NCBI GenBank assembly: GCA_035515055.1
Contig: DATJBV010000037.1
Coordinates: 1-64,000, forward strand
Source: Pollutimonas sp035515055
Lineage (GTDB): Bacteria; Pseudomonadota; Gammaproteobacteria; Burkholderiales; Burkholderiaceae_B
Reading direction: 5' to 3'
DNA: 64,000 nt
Below are positions 26,234 to 35,107 of the stretch, piece by piece; position 1 is the stretch's first letter, and the number at the start of each line of letters is the position of its first letter. A model generated the notes under the pieces. It made no database searches, had not been told where the DNA came from, and saw only the letters and a program-made list of their open reading frames with translations. The position numbers were made by a program, and so were the translations under genes.

Positions 26234-26989
26234 TCAACGCACGGGCAGGAAATTGAAGAACAGCAAGCCCTGGACGTAGTTGATGCCGACCCGCCTTAGG
26301 TTTTCGTCTAGCAAGTTGGCGACAAGATCCAGCCGTCCTACCAGTTGCCCGAATTCCCGCTCGAAACTAAGATTGACCGCATCCGGCCCCATTTCATTGG
26401 CCAGCAATAGCGGCTTTCCAAAGGCATCGCGCCGGGTGGCGAGCAGCCATGCGGCCACTTCGATGTTGCGTGCGGCATTGTAGACATGGCGCGCATCCAG
26501 GACGTCCGACATGTAGAAGCGCGTCTTGCCGTTATGCGAACGTATCGTCATGTCGGCCAGGCCGAAGATCAGTGCGCCTACACGATCGCCACGGTAATAG
26601 GGGTCCATGGCTATCGTCAGTATTTCAATATCTCGCAGGCCTTGCAGTTGCGGCGGTGCTTTTCCGGTTTGTATGGCCAGCCGGCCCTGCTGGATGGCGG
26701 TATTGATGTCCGGAGCGTTGGTTTTCCGCCATTCGGAAGGGTTGCGACGGTATAGTTTTTCAAGCAAACGCGCCAGACTGTCGAGATTGTCGCGCATGGC
26801 AATCGTGACCGTTCGGTTGAAATCGGTTTGCGCCATCTGGTCCAGCGACATGACTTCATTATGCGGTTGTTTGCCCACGCCAGAGGCGCCCGTTGCAAGA
26901 CAGCCTGCGAGTCCTGTGGTGGCGCTAAGGAACAGGCAGCGGACGATGCGGCTAAGGTGGCGACCGGAGTTATACGAATGTTTTTCCAT
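26234..26989 (-). CDS. Lipoprotein of unknown function
   Basis: 251 residues from MEKHSYNSGR; an in-frame ATG at 27001 would add four residues. A lipoprotein signal peptide ends in the lipobox LAGC with Cys at residue 30. The mature part is alpha-helical and well conserved in feel (DFNRTVTIAMRDNLDSLARLLEKLYRRNP, KTRFYMSDVLDARHVYNAARNIEVAAW), and the C-terminus ends in LLFFNFLPVR. I do not recognise a named family, though similar lipoproteins occur in Bordetella-type genomes. It is divergent from the acyl-CoA synthetase gene. Confidence 0.75.
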   Translation of the reverse strand: MEKHSYNSGRHLSRIVRCLFLSATTGLAGCLATGASGVGKQPHNEVMSLDQMAQTDFNRTVTIAMRDNLDSLARLLEKLYRRNPSEWRKTNAPDINTAIQQGRLAIQTGKAPPQLQGLRDIEILTIAMDPYYRGDRVGALIFGLADMTIRSHNGKTRFYMSDVLDARHVYNAARNIEVAAWLLATRRDAFGKPLLLANEMGPDAVNLSFEREFGQLVGRLDLVANLLDENLRRVGINYVQGLLFFNFLPVR

Positions 26990-27091
26990 CTTGTGTTGCA
27001 TTGCGTACCCAGCAAAGATTGACGGGACCGGCGCAGGTGAAGAAAGGCCATGGCAGTCTACAACAAAAATCGGACCGGGCGGCGAATTTAG

Positions 27092-27097
27092 TATAAT
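27092..27097 (+). promoter_or_regulatory. Candidate -10 element for the acyl-CoA synthetase gene
   Basis: A perfect TATAAT stands about 95 bases ahead of the acyl-CoA synthetase start in the divergent region. The -35 at 17-18 bases upstream is poor, so an activator or another promoter may be needed. Confidence 0.3.
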
Positions 27098-27191
27098 TTG
27101 GTTACAGTGGCCGTGGGGGGTGTGCCCGGGCGTCGGCGGTTGTATTATCTTTACTTGCAATAGGCTATAAAAACATATTCAGGAGAGCAGG

Positions 27192-28850
27192 ATGACAAGC
27201 ATTTTCGACCAGGATTTACCCCAGACGCCAGCGAACTACGCCGCCATATCCCCGCTTTCGTTCATTGAGCGCTCGGCCAAGGTATATCCGGAACGTCTGG
27301 CTATTGTTCACGGCAGTGGTCCTGCCTGCCTGCGCCGAACGTGGTCTGAACTTTACGGGAGGTGCCGCCAATTGGCTAGCGCCCTGCGGCAAAGCGGCAT
27401 CGGCAAGGGCCACACCGTGGCGGTCATGCTTCCCAATACGCCTGCCATGGTCGAAGCGCATTTCGGTATTCCCATGGTCGGCGCTGTGCTCAACGCCATC
27501 AACACACGGCTCGATGCCTCCACGGTGGCTTTCATGCTTGACCATGGCGAAGCGCGGACGGTCATCGTCGATACGGAATTCGCCCCAGTCATGAGCAAGG
27601 CGCTGGCGATGCGCACGTCTACGCAACCGATACACGTCATCAGTGTGTCCGACCCGCTCTACACGGGTCCGGCGCAATCGATCGGCGTCATCGACTACGA
27701 AGACTTCATCGCCGCGGGCGACCCGCAATTCGCATGGCAACTGCCTGAAAGCGAATGGGATGCCATCGCACTGAATTACACCAGCGGAACCACGGGCAAC
27801 CCCAAGGGTGTCGTTTATCACCACCGGGGCGCAACCCAGGCCGCCATCTCCAACATATTGGAATGGGACATGCCCAAGCATGCGGTCTATCTGTGGACAT
27901 TGCCCATGTTTCATTGCAATGGCTGGTGTTTCCCGTGGGCAGTCGCCGCTCGCGCCGGCGTCAACGTCTGTCTGCGGCGCGTGGAAGCTCAAGCCATTTT
28001 TGACGCCATCCGTGAACATGGTGTCGACCATTATTGCGGTGCTCCCATTGTGCATAGCCTGTTGGTGAATGCGCCAGCCGGCATGAAAGAGGGCGTGCCT
28101 TCCGGAGTCAAGGCCATGGTTGCAGGCGCGGCGCCCCCGGCCTCCATGATCGAAGGCATGGAACGCCTGGGCTTCGATCTCCTGCATGTGTACGGCCTGA
28201 CTGAAACCTATGGCCCCGCCACGGTATGCCCCAAGCATGACAGCTGGAATGAGCTCGATATCGGTGAACGCGCCCGCTTGAACGCCCGCCAGGGTGTCAG
28301 CTACCACCTGCAACGCGAAGCAACGGTCATGGACCCCGCCACCATGCAACCCGTGCCGGCCGACGGCGTCACGATGGGCGAGATCATGTTTCGCGGCAAT
28401 ATGACCATGAAAGGCTATCTGAAGAATGCAGAGGCAACAAAGGATGCATTGTCGGATGGCTGGTTCCACAGCGGCGACTTGGCTGTCATGGACCCGGATG
28501 GCTACATAAAGATCAAGGATCGCAGCAAGGACATCATTATTTCCGGCGGCGAGAATATTTCGTCCATCGAGGTCGAAGACATACTCTATCGCCACCCCGA
28601 TGTCCTGGCCGCCGCCGTCGTGGCTCGTTCCGACACGCGCTGGGGCGAAACTCCGTGCGCTTTTGTCGAACTGAAAGAAGGCTCCGTAGTCACCGCCGAA
28701 GCCATCATCGCCCATTGCAAACAGCACTTGGCCGGCTTTAAGGTGCCGCGCAACGTCGTCTTCTGCGAACTGCCGAAAACGTCCACCGGAAAGATCCAGA
28801 AGTTCGAACTGCGCAAGCTGGCCGAGTCGCTGGAAACGGTCGCCAGCTAA
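27192..28850 (+). CDS. Acyl-CoA synthetase (AMP-forming, DmdB-like)
   Basis: 552 residues with AGGAG before ATG. Adenylation-domain motifs in order: YTSGTTGNPKGVVYHHRG (P-loop, about 195-212), HVYGLTETYGPATVC, GWFHSGDLAVMDPDGYIKIKDRSKDIIISGGENISS, and the C-terminal lysine in PKTSTGKIQKFELR. It activates a carboxylic acid to acyl-AMP and then acyl-CoA. The overall layout matches medium-chain acyl-CoA or methylmercaptopropionyl-CoA ligases (DmdB type), but substrate is not readable from sequence. Confidence 0.88.
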   Translation: MTSIFDQDLPQTPANYAAISPLSFIERSAKVYPERLAIVHGSGPACLRRTWSELYGRCRQLASALRQSGIGKGHTVAVMLPNTPAMVEAHFGIPMVGAVLNAINTRLDASTVAFMLDHGEARTVIVDTEFAPVMSKALAMRTSTQPIHVISVSDPLYTGPAQSIGVIDYEDFIAAGDPQFAWQLPESEWDAIALNYTSGTTGNPKGVVYHHRGATQAAISNILEWDMPKHAVYLWTLPMFHCNGWCFPWAVAARAGVNVCLRRVEAQAIFDAIREHGVDHYCGAPIVHSLLVNAPAGMKEGVPSGVKAMVAGAAPPASMIEGMERLGFDLLHVYGLTETYGPATVCPKHDSWNELDIGERARLNARQGVSYHLQREATVMDPATMQPVPADGVTMGEIMFRGNMTMKGYLKNAEATKDALSDGWFHSGDLAVMDPDGYIKIKDRSKDIIISGGENISSIEVEDILYRHPDVLAAAVVARSDTRWGETPCAFVELKEGSVVTAEAIIAHCKQHLAGFKVPRNVVFCELPKTSTGKIQKFELRKLAESLETVAS

Positions 28851-28906
28851 GCGCGGCGTATAAAACCCTCGACTACAATTGCATTTGTTTTTCTGGAATA
28901 CCTAGC

Positions 28907-29389
28907 ATGCCCACTTTTGATGTCGTCTCCGAAGTCGATAAGCACGAACTCAGTAATGCCGTAGACCAGGCCAGCCGCGAACTGGCCACGCGCTTCGACT
29001 TCAAGGGCAGCGACGCCCGTTTCGAACTCGACGGGTATGTCGTTACCCAGTCCGCATCCAGCGTATTCCAGTTGAACCAAATGCTCGATATCTTGCGTGC
29101 GCGGCTGTCGGCGCGCGGCATCGACGTGCGCTGCCTGGATGTGGCCAGCCCGCTTGAAAACCTGGGCGGCGCGCGCCAGAAGGTCACGATCAAGCAGGGC
29201 ATTGAACAGGCAATTTCCAAGAAGCTCATTGCCGCCCTTAAGAGCAACAAGCTCAAGGTCGAGGCCCAGATCAACGGCGAAAAGCTGCGCATCAGCGGCA
29301 AGAAGCGCGACGACTTGCAGGCCGCCATTGCCTTGCTGCGCAAGACCGATGTCGAACTGCCCTTGCAATTCGAAAACTTCCGCGACTAG
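28907..29389 (+). CDS. yajQ: YajQ-family nucleotide-binding protein
   Basis: 160 residues, the usual length. It begins MPTFDVVSEVDKHELSNAVDQ and has the conserved ELATRFDFKGSDARFEL, VTIKQGIEQAISKKLI and RISGKKRDDLQAAIALLR blocks. YajQ proteins bind nucleotides, and in Xanthomonas a member binds cyclic di-GMP and acts with a transcription factor; no such partner is visible here. The tail overlaps the converging ABC permease gene by four bases. Confidence 0.95.
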   Translation: MPTFDVVSEVDKHELSNAVDQASRELATRFDFKGSDARFELDGYVVTQSASSVFQLNQMLDILRARLSARGIDVRCLDVASPLENLGGARQKVTIKQGIEQAISKKLIAALKSNKLKVEAQINGEKLRISGKKRDDLQAAIALLRKTDVELPLQFENFRD

Positions 29390-30147
29390 TGTTTCAACCG
29401 GTATCCCGTCTTGAAGATGGCATACACAATAGCCAGGCAGGCAACAAGAAAGGCCAGCGTCATGGCCAGGCTCACGTACACGTTGACGTCGGCAATGCCA
29501 TAAAAGCTCCATCGAAAGCCGCTGATCAGGTAAACGACCGGATTGAGCAGCGTTATTTTTTGCCAAATGGGCGGCAGCATGCTGATGGAGTAAAAGCTGC
29601 CGCCTAGAAAGGTCAGGGGCGTCACGATCAATAGCGGCACCAGTTGCAGTTTCTCGAAACCGTCGGCCCAGATGCCGATGATGAAACCGAACAGGCTGAA
29701 GGTGACGGCGGTAAGCACGAGGAACAGCACCATCCATACCGGATGGTCGATGCGTAGCGGAACGAAGAAGCCCGCCGTGGCAAGTATGATGGCCGCCAAA
29801 ATAATTGACTTTGTCGCGGCCGCGCCCACATAGCTCAACGTAACCTCGAAGTAAGACACCGGCGCGGACAACAATTCATAAATGGTGCCCGAGAATTTCG
29901 GGAAATAGATGCCGAACGACGCGTTCGATATGCTTTGCGTCAGTAAAGACAACATGATCAGGCCGGGCACGATGAAGGCGCCATAGCTGATGCCGTCGAT
30001 CTCGGTAATGCGGTGGCCTATGGCCGCGCCGAACACCACGAAATAAAGCGATGTGGAAATGACAGGCGCCACGATGCTTTGCAGCAAGGTGCGCCAGGTG
30101 CGAGCCATCTCGAAGACATAGATTGCACGGATGGCGTGTACGTTCAT
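29386..30147 (-). CDS. ABC-2 type transporter permease
   Basis: 253 residues, six membrane segments. The ABC-2 (YadH-like) signature is visible in APVSYFEVTLSYVGAAATKS and in the PLTFLGGSFYSISMLPPIWQ stretch near the end. Start ATG lies within the stop of the ATPase gene (four-base overlap), so the two form an exporter. Substrate unknown; YadG/YadH-type systems are usually annotated as drug or glycolipid exporters on weak evidence. Confidence 0.88.
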   Translation of the reverse strand: MNVHAIRAIYVFEMARTWRTLLQSIVAPVISTSLYFVVFGAAIGHRITEIDGISYGAFIVPGLIMLSLLTQSISNASFGIYFPKFSGTIYELLSAPVSYFEVTLSYVGAAATKSIILAAIILATAGFFVPLRIDHPVWMVLFLVLTAVTFSLFGFIIGIWADGFEKLQLVPLLIVTPLTFLGGSFYSISMLPPIWQKITLLNPVVYLISGFRWSFYGIADVNVYVSLAMTLAFLVACLAIVYAIFKTGYRLKH

Positions 30148-31070
30148 GAGGGCTTCCGCACTAGATTGACGAAGATGTCTTCCAGCGAAGTCTGGCTGGT
30201 CTGCAGATCCTTGAAGGAAATCCCCGCCGCGTCGAGATCCTTGAATAAGTCGGTGATGTCGTTGTGTTCACGCTGCGTGTCGTAGGTGTATACCAGTTCG
30301 CTGCCGTCGGCCCCCAGTTCCAGTTGATAGGCGGCCAGCGTGGCCGGAACCGCATCCAATACGGCAGGCAGGCTTAAAATCAGTTGCTTTTTGCCGAGCT
30401 TGCGCATGAGTTCGGTCTTGTCCTCGACCAGTATGATTTCCCCGTTATTGATGACGCCGACCCGGTCGGCCATTTCTTCGGCTTCCTCTATATAGTGAGT
30501 CGTAAGAATAATGGTGACGCCGGTATCGCGCAGCGATCGAACCACTTCCCACATTGCCTTGCGCAACGATACGTCGACGCCCGCGGTGGGTTCGTCAAGG
30601 AATAGTATTTGCGGCTCATGCGACAGCGCCTTGGCAATAAGCACGCGACGCTTCATGCCGCCTGACAACGTGATGAGCTTGTTATCTTTTTTGTCCCATA
30701 GCGACAACGAGCGCAGCACGTGCTCGATGTGCGCCGGATTGGCGGGCTTGCCGAACAGGCCGCGGCTGAAGCTTACGGTTGCCCATACGGTCTCGAAGGC
30801 GTCGGTCGTGAGTTCCTGGGGCACCAGCCCGATCTTGGACCGGGCCGCTCGATAGTCGGAGACAATGTCGTGGCCACCGGCAATCACGGTGCCGCTGGTG
30901 GGAGTGACCAGGCCGCAAATAACGCTGATCAGCGTAGTTTTACCGGCGCCGTTAGGCCCCAGCAAGGCAAAAATCTCGCCGTGGCGGATGTTGAGATTAA
31001 TGTCCTTGAGCGCACGGAAACCCGATGCGTACGTCTTATCCAGGTTGGACACGGAAATAATGGGCGACAT
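30144..31070 (-). CDS. ABC-2 type transporter ATPase
   Basis: 308 residues from MSPIISVSNLDKTYASG at 31070; a frame extending to 31097 adds nine residues without family content. Walker A GPNGAGKTT, signature LSGGMKRR, Walker B ILFLDEPTAGVD, switch LTTHYIEEAEEMAD. The C-terminal extension of about 85 residues is usual for the YadG/CcmA-like group. It pairs with the downstream overlapping permease and is divergent from nnr. Confidence 0.92.
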   Translation of the reverse strand: MSPIISVSNLDKTYASGFRALKDINLNIRHGEIFALLGPNGAGKTTLISVICGLVTPTSGTVIAGGHDIVSDYRAARSKIGLVPQELTTDAFETVWATVSFSRGLFGKPANPAHIEHVLRSLSLWDKKDNKLITLSGGMKRRVLIAKALSHEPQILFLDEPTAGVDVSLRKAMWEVVRSLRDTGVTIILTTHYIEEAEEMADRVGVINNGEIILVEDKTELMRKLGKKQLILSLPAVLDAVPATLAAYQLELGADGSELVYTYDTQREHNDITDLFKDLDAAGISFKDLQTSQTSLEDIFVNLVRKPS

Positions 31071-31147
31071 AATGATTTCACCAATGCACTCGGGCACAAT
31101 ACCATAATCCCCAATCGCAATTTACATACCGCCCATGGCCGGACACG

Positions 31148-32653
31148 ATGACGCTACCCAGGCATGACCATACGCTTTTGACGCCGTCCCAGATGGCACA
31201 GGCCGATCAGGCCGCCATGGAGGCCGGCATCAGCGGATTGGCATTAATGGAGGCGGCGGGGTCGGCAGTGGCCAACGCGATCGCCTCGCATTGGTCTAAG
31301 CGACCCGTGCTGGTGTTATGCGGGCCGGGCAACAATGGTGGCGATGGTTTCGTGGCGGCGCGCCACCTGAAATCGTCAGGCTGGCATGTAACGCTGGCTC
31401 TGCTTGGACGGCCGGAAGCGCTTGTTGGCGACGCGGCGGCTTGTGCCGCACTTTGGGACGACCAAATAGTAGCGTTCTCCCCGTTGTTGCTCGACGGCAC
31501 GGGTATCGTGGTCGACGCCATCTTCGGCGCGGGCCTGTCGCGGTCCGTGGAAGCTGAGGCGGCGGAGATCATCCGCACCGTTGCCGCCCGCAAGATCCCC
31601 GTATGTGCTGTCGATGTGCCCAGCGGCCTGGACGGCGCGACAGGGCAACTACGCGGCGTGGCAATGCAGGCAACGATCACAGTGACTTTTTTCCGTAAAA
31701 AGCCCGGTCACGTTCTATTTCCCGGACGGTCGCTCTGCGGACGGATTATCGTCGCCGACATCGGTATTCCGCCGGCGGTCCTGGAAAGCATATCGGCATG
31801 CGCATTCGAGAACGGGCCAGACCTATGGCTGCACGCCTTTCCATGGCCCAGGCTGGATGCGCATAAATACCAGCGCGGCCACGTGTTGGTCGCCGGGGGT
31901 CCCGTTATGACGGGCGCCGCGCGGTTGTCGGCGCTGGGTGCCGCGCGCATTGGAGCCGGCCTGGTCACACTGGCCGCGCCCGCGTCGGCGTGGGCGGTAT
32001 ACGCAAGCGCGCTAACCAGCATCATGGTGCAGCCGCTGGAAACCGTCGACGACTTCGCCGTACTTCTGTCGGATCCCCGCAAGAACGCAGTGGTAATTGG
32101 CCCCGGAGCGGGAATAAGCGCCGATACAAAAGCCTATGCGTTGTGGGCGCTGGCCGAGCGCCGCGCCACGGTGCTGGACGCCGATGCAATCAGCGTATTT
32201 TCCACCGAGCCGTCGATTTTGTTCGATGCGATCACGGGGGCATGCGTACTGACTCCGCACGAGGGCGAGTTCGGCCGGCTTTTTCCTACGAATGCCAGCA
32301 AGCTGGAGCAGGCGCGGCAGGCGGCCGGGCAAAGTGGCGCGGTATTGGTTCTTAAAGGTCCCGATACGATAGTTGCGGCCCCCGATGGCCGTGCCTACAT
32401 TAATTCAAACGCGCCGCCCGACCTGGCAACGGGCGGAACAGGCGATGTGCTGGCCGGCATGATAGGGGGGTTGATGGCCCAAGGCATGGACGCTTTCGAC
32501 GCAGCGGCGGCCGCCGTGTGGCTGCATGGCGAGGCGGGACGGCTGGCGGGGCCGGGGCTGATCTCGGAAGACCTGCCCCAGGTGTTGCCGCGCGTACTGC
32601 GGCGGTTAAAACGCTTAGTGAGACAGGACGATAGGGACTGTCATGGAACTTAA
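31148..32653 (+). CDS. nnr: Bifunctional NAD(P)H-hydrate epimerase/dehydratase
   Basis: 501 residues. The N-terminal YjeF_N domain (about 10-215) epimerises damaged NAD(P)HX: GPGNNGGDGFVAARHL and DAIFGAGLSR are clear. The C-terminal ribokinase-like domain (about 235-495) is the ADP- or ATP-dependent dehydratase: AGGPVMTGAARL, IGPGAG, TPHEGEFGRL and ATGGTGDVLAGMIGG. Together they repair hydrated nicotinamide cofactors. Its last 39 bases overlap the 3' end of the converging UspA gene. Confidence 0.95.
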   Translation: MTLPRHDHTLLTPSQMAQADQAAMEAGISGLALMEAAGSAVANAIASHWSKRPVLVLCGPGNNGGDGFVAARHLKSSGWHVTLALLGRPEALVGDAAACAALWDDQIVAFSPLLLDGTGIVVDAIFGAGLSRSVEAEAAEIIRTVAARKIPVCAVDVPSGLDGATGQLRGVAMQATITVTFFRKKPGHVLFPGRSLCGRIIVADIGIPPAVLESISACAFENGPDLWLHAFPWPRLDAHKYQRGHVLVAGGPVMTGAARLSALGAARIGAGLVTLAAPASAWAVYASALTSIMVQPLETVDDFAVLLSDPRKNAVVIGPGAGISADTKAYALWALAERRATVLDADAISVFSTEPSILFDAITGACVLTPHEGEFGRLFPTNASKLEQARQAAGQSGAVLVLKGPDTIVAAPDGRAYINSNAPPDLATGGTGDVLAGMIGGLMAQGMDAFDAAAAAVWLHGEAGRLAGPGLISEDLPQVLPRVLRRLKRLVRQDDRDCHGT

Positions 32654-33451
32654 CAGCGTGCGCGAAGCGCCGCCCATGATCCACTGACGCATGCGGCTGT
32701 GGCCGTAAGCGCCCATGATGATCAGGTCGCTACCGTAGTCGGTCGTGCTATTGAGGATAATATTGCCCACGCCGAAATCTTCGCTGTCTTTGACCACCTG
32801 CAGGGGCTTGGGGTAGCCCAGCGATGCGCAGTAGTCGGCAAAATCCGACTCGTACACATCTTTCTTGCGCAGGTTTTCCGGGTCGGGATCAATGGTCAGC
32901 ACGACCAGCTCGGTGCAACCTTTGAGGAAGGGCGCGGCATCGAGGAAGGCGCGCGCCGATTCGCGGCGATGGTCCCAGCAAAACAGGATGCGCTTGCCGA
33001 TTGACGGAATCTGGCCGACGGCGGGGATCATTAATACCGGTCGGCCTGCGGCCATGACGACCGATTCCGGCAAATTGGGAACCATGGAGGTAACGGTGTC
33101 CCGGTTTTCCGCTTTACTCATGACCAGGAGGTCGCAAAAACGTGAATGCAGGGCCAATGCTTCATCTGGCGCGCCGCGCGGGGTGCGCCACTGTGCCTTG
33201 ATGCCGGCGGCGGCAGTCTGTTCCAGGAACAGCTTCTTGATTTCCGCGCGTTCGCGGTCGACGTGGTTCTTCAGGACCCGATGCACTTCGTCGGGAATGA
33301 CCGTGTCTTCGTGCATATACTGAGATGCGGAATCGCTGGGATATATTCCGATGAGTTCCGCCTTGTGCTCGGTGGCCAATTGTATGGCTGCCTGCAGGCG
33401 TCGTTTGCAACCGACGTCGTGGTGTAAATGGATGGCAATGCGTCCGAGCAT
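32615..33451 (-). CDS. Two-domain universal stress protein (UspA family)
   Basis: 278 residues from ATG 33451 with AGGAG six bases upstream; the frame extends further without homology. Two tandem Usp domains are present. The second ends with the nucleotide-binding GAYGHSRMRQWIMGGASRTLLSSMTVPIVLSH, containing the G-2x-G-9x-G(S/T) pattern; the first (residues 1-140) is degenerate. Such proteins are induced by starvation or stress. The 3' end overlaps nnr by 39 bases head-on, so the two mRNAs have complementary tails. Confidence 0.9.
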   Translation of the reverse strand: MLGRIAIHLHHDVGCKRRLQAAIQLATEHKAELIGIYPSDSASQYMHEDTVIPDEVHRVLKNHVDRERAEIKKLFLEQTAAAGIKAQWRTPRGAPDEALALHSRFCDLLVMSKAENRDTVTSMVPNLPESVVMAAGRPVLMIPAVGQIPSIGKRILFCWDHRRESARAFLDAAPFLKGCTELVVLTIDPDPENLRKKDVYESDFADYCASLGYPKPLQVVKDSEDFGVGNIILNSTTDYGSDLIIMGAYGHSRMRQWIMGGASRTLLSSMTVPIVLSH

Positions 33452-33630
33452 AAAATCTCCTGGGTGATTAGTAATTTTGCAGCGGTAAAATAATGTTACT
33501 TCAAGCAGGAGCCGCTGTCTTGTGCGTTTCGGACATGTAAGCCCGCATCGACACTTTGAATGGCCCGTCGCCATGGCCGGGGTAAACTCGCCTTTGTCCC
33601 CGAGCCTTTGCGCTTACCGAGAGTCTTTGT

Positions 33631-34479
33631 ATGTCCGATGTTATTGCCCTGGTTTTTGATTTTGACGATACGCTGGCGCCAGACAGCACGTCGGGCTTCC
33701 TGGCGGATATCGGCGTGGACGTGCGGCGTTTCTGGTCGGAGCAGGTCGATCCCTTGTTATTTCAGGAAGACTGGGATCCGGTGCCGGCTTATCTCCACCG
33801 CATGATAGAACTGTCCAAGTCGCATGCGCACGGCTTGATCACACAACAACGGCTGCAAGAGTGGGGCCGACGGCTGCCGCTGCATGCGGGCGTCGACACG
33901 CTGTTCAGCCGGCTGCGTTCGATGGTTAAAGAGCATCATCCGCAAATACACCTGGAGTTTTATCTCATCTCCAGCGGTATCGGCGACGTCCTCAGGCATA
34001 CCTCCATCGCGCATGAATTCACCGATATCTGGGCATCGGAATTCATTTACGGCGAGCAGGGCGGCATCCAGTTTCCTCGCCGTATAGTCAGCTTCACCGA
34101 CAAGACGCGCTATTTGTTCCACATACAGAAGGGCATCATCGGGCCTGGCTCGCGCAACAAGCCTTTCGAGGTAAACAGGAAATTCTCCCAGGACATGTTG
34201 CGCATTCCGTTCGAGCAAATGATCTTCGTGGGCGACGGATACACCGATATTCCGTGCTTTTCATTGATACGCCGGTCGGGCGGCGTTGCGTTCGGCGTGT
34301 GGGATCCAAAGCACCGCGACAAGCGTAGCCGCGCATGGGGGTTTATCCAGGAGGGCCGCGTGTCAAATTTGAATCAGGCCCGCTACGACGAAGAAGCGGA
34401 ACTCTATCAATGGCTGGAAGAGGCGGTGGAAAGCCTGGCCGGCCGAATCTCACTGAACAATCGAATCTATCGTGGCTGA
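33631..34479 (+). CDS. HAD-family hydrolase
   Basis: 282 residues. Motif I is FDFDDTLAPDS with the nucleophile Asp10 and acid/base Asp12. Motif II is the Ser in YLISSG, and motif IV is FVGDGYTDIPCFSL. The cap region carries a long helical insertion. It is probably a phosphatase of small metabolites; the substrate is unknown. Its last eight bases overlap the GTG start of tadA, so the two are translationally linked. Confidence 0.85.
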   Translation: MSDVIALVFDFDDTLAPDSTSGFLADIGVDVRRFWSEQVDPLLFQEDWDPVPAYLHRMIELSKSHAHGLITQQRLQEWGRRLPLHAGVDTLFSRLRSMVKEHHPQIHLEFYLISSGIGDVLRHTSIAHEFTDIWASEFIYGEQGGIQFPRRIVSFTDKTRYLFHIQKGIIGPGSRNKPFEVNRKFSQDMLRIPFEQMIFVGDGYTDIPCFSLIRRSGGVAFGVWDPKHRDKRSRAWGFIQEGRVSNLNQARYDEEAELYQWLEEAVESLAGRISLNNRIYRG

Positions 34480-35020
34480 GTCCCTGCCCGCGGTTGCCCC
34501 TACGTTTTACGAGCCCGCCGCCGTAAACGAATCCGCCGACCGGGCCGCGATGCAGGCGGCCCTGGACCAGGCCGCACTGGCGTATGCCGCCGGCGAGGTG
34601 CCGGTGGGCGCGGTCGTGCTCGATTCGCAAGGCGCCATGATCGGCGCCGGATTCAATCGCACCATCACAGATCACGACCCCAGCAGCCATGCTGAAATCG
34701 TGGCCTTGCGCCGCGCGGCCTCGGTTCTGGGAAATTACCGCTTGCCGGGCGCCAGCGTATTCGTCACGCTCGAACCTTGCGCGATGTGCATAGGGGCCAT
34801 GCTGCATGCGCGGGTGGCGCGGGTCGTATTCGGCGCGGCCGATCCCAAAACGGGCGCGTGCGGTAGCGTGCTGTCCCTGCACACCCATCCACAGCTCAAC
34901 CACCAGACCAATGTCAGTGGCGGCCTGATGGCCGCCGAATGCGGCGACGTGCTACGGCGGTTTTTCCGGGAACGCCGACGCGCCGGATCCGGGCCGGGCT
35001 GCGCCTGCATAAAAACTTAG
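34472..35020 (+). CDS. tadA: tRNA adenosine(34) deaminase
   Basis: 182 residues from GTG 34472. The zinc deaminase core is complete: His73-Ala-Glu75 and Pro102-Cys103-x-x-Cys106, within EVPVGAVVLD...SSHAEIVALR...VTLEPCAMCIGAML. It converts wobble adenosine to inosine in tRNA-Arg(ACG). The roughly 20-residue N-terminal lead is longer than in E. coli TadA and the C-terminus ends in a basic Arg-rich tail. An internal start near residue 27 is possible. Confidence 0.92.
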   Translation: MAESLPAVAPTFYEPAAVNESADRAAMQAALDQAALAYAAGEVPVGAVVLDSQGAMIGAGFNRTITDHDPSSHAEIVALRRAASVLGNYRLPGASVFVTLEPCAMCIGAMLHARVARVVFGAADPKTGACGSVLSLHTHPQLNHQTNVSGGLMAAECGDVLRRFFRERRRAGSGPGCACIKT

Positions 35021-35107
35021 GGTTCGCCCGCTACGGATGGCGTGGCCGGTTTTCCATGCATTACTATATCTGTCCGATTCCTTATCCATCGTTTTAACGG
35101 CCACACC

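Noticed and set aside
27216..28727. 503-codon leftward open frame opposite the acyl-CoA synthetase
   Set aside because: The rightward frame carries all adenylation motifs; the antisense product is rich in His and Asp from GC-rich codon complements and resembles nothing.
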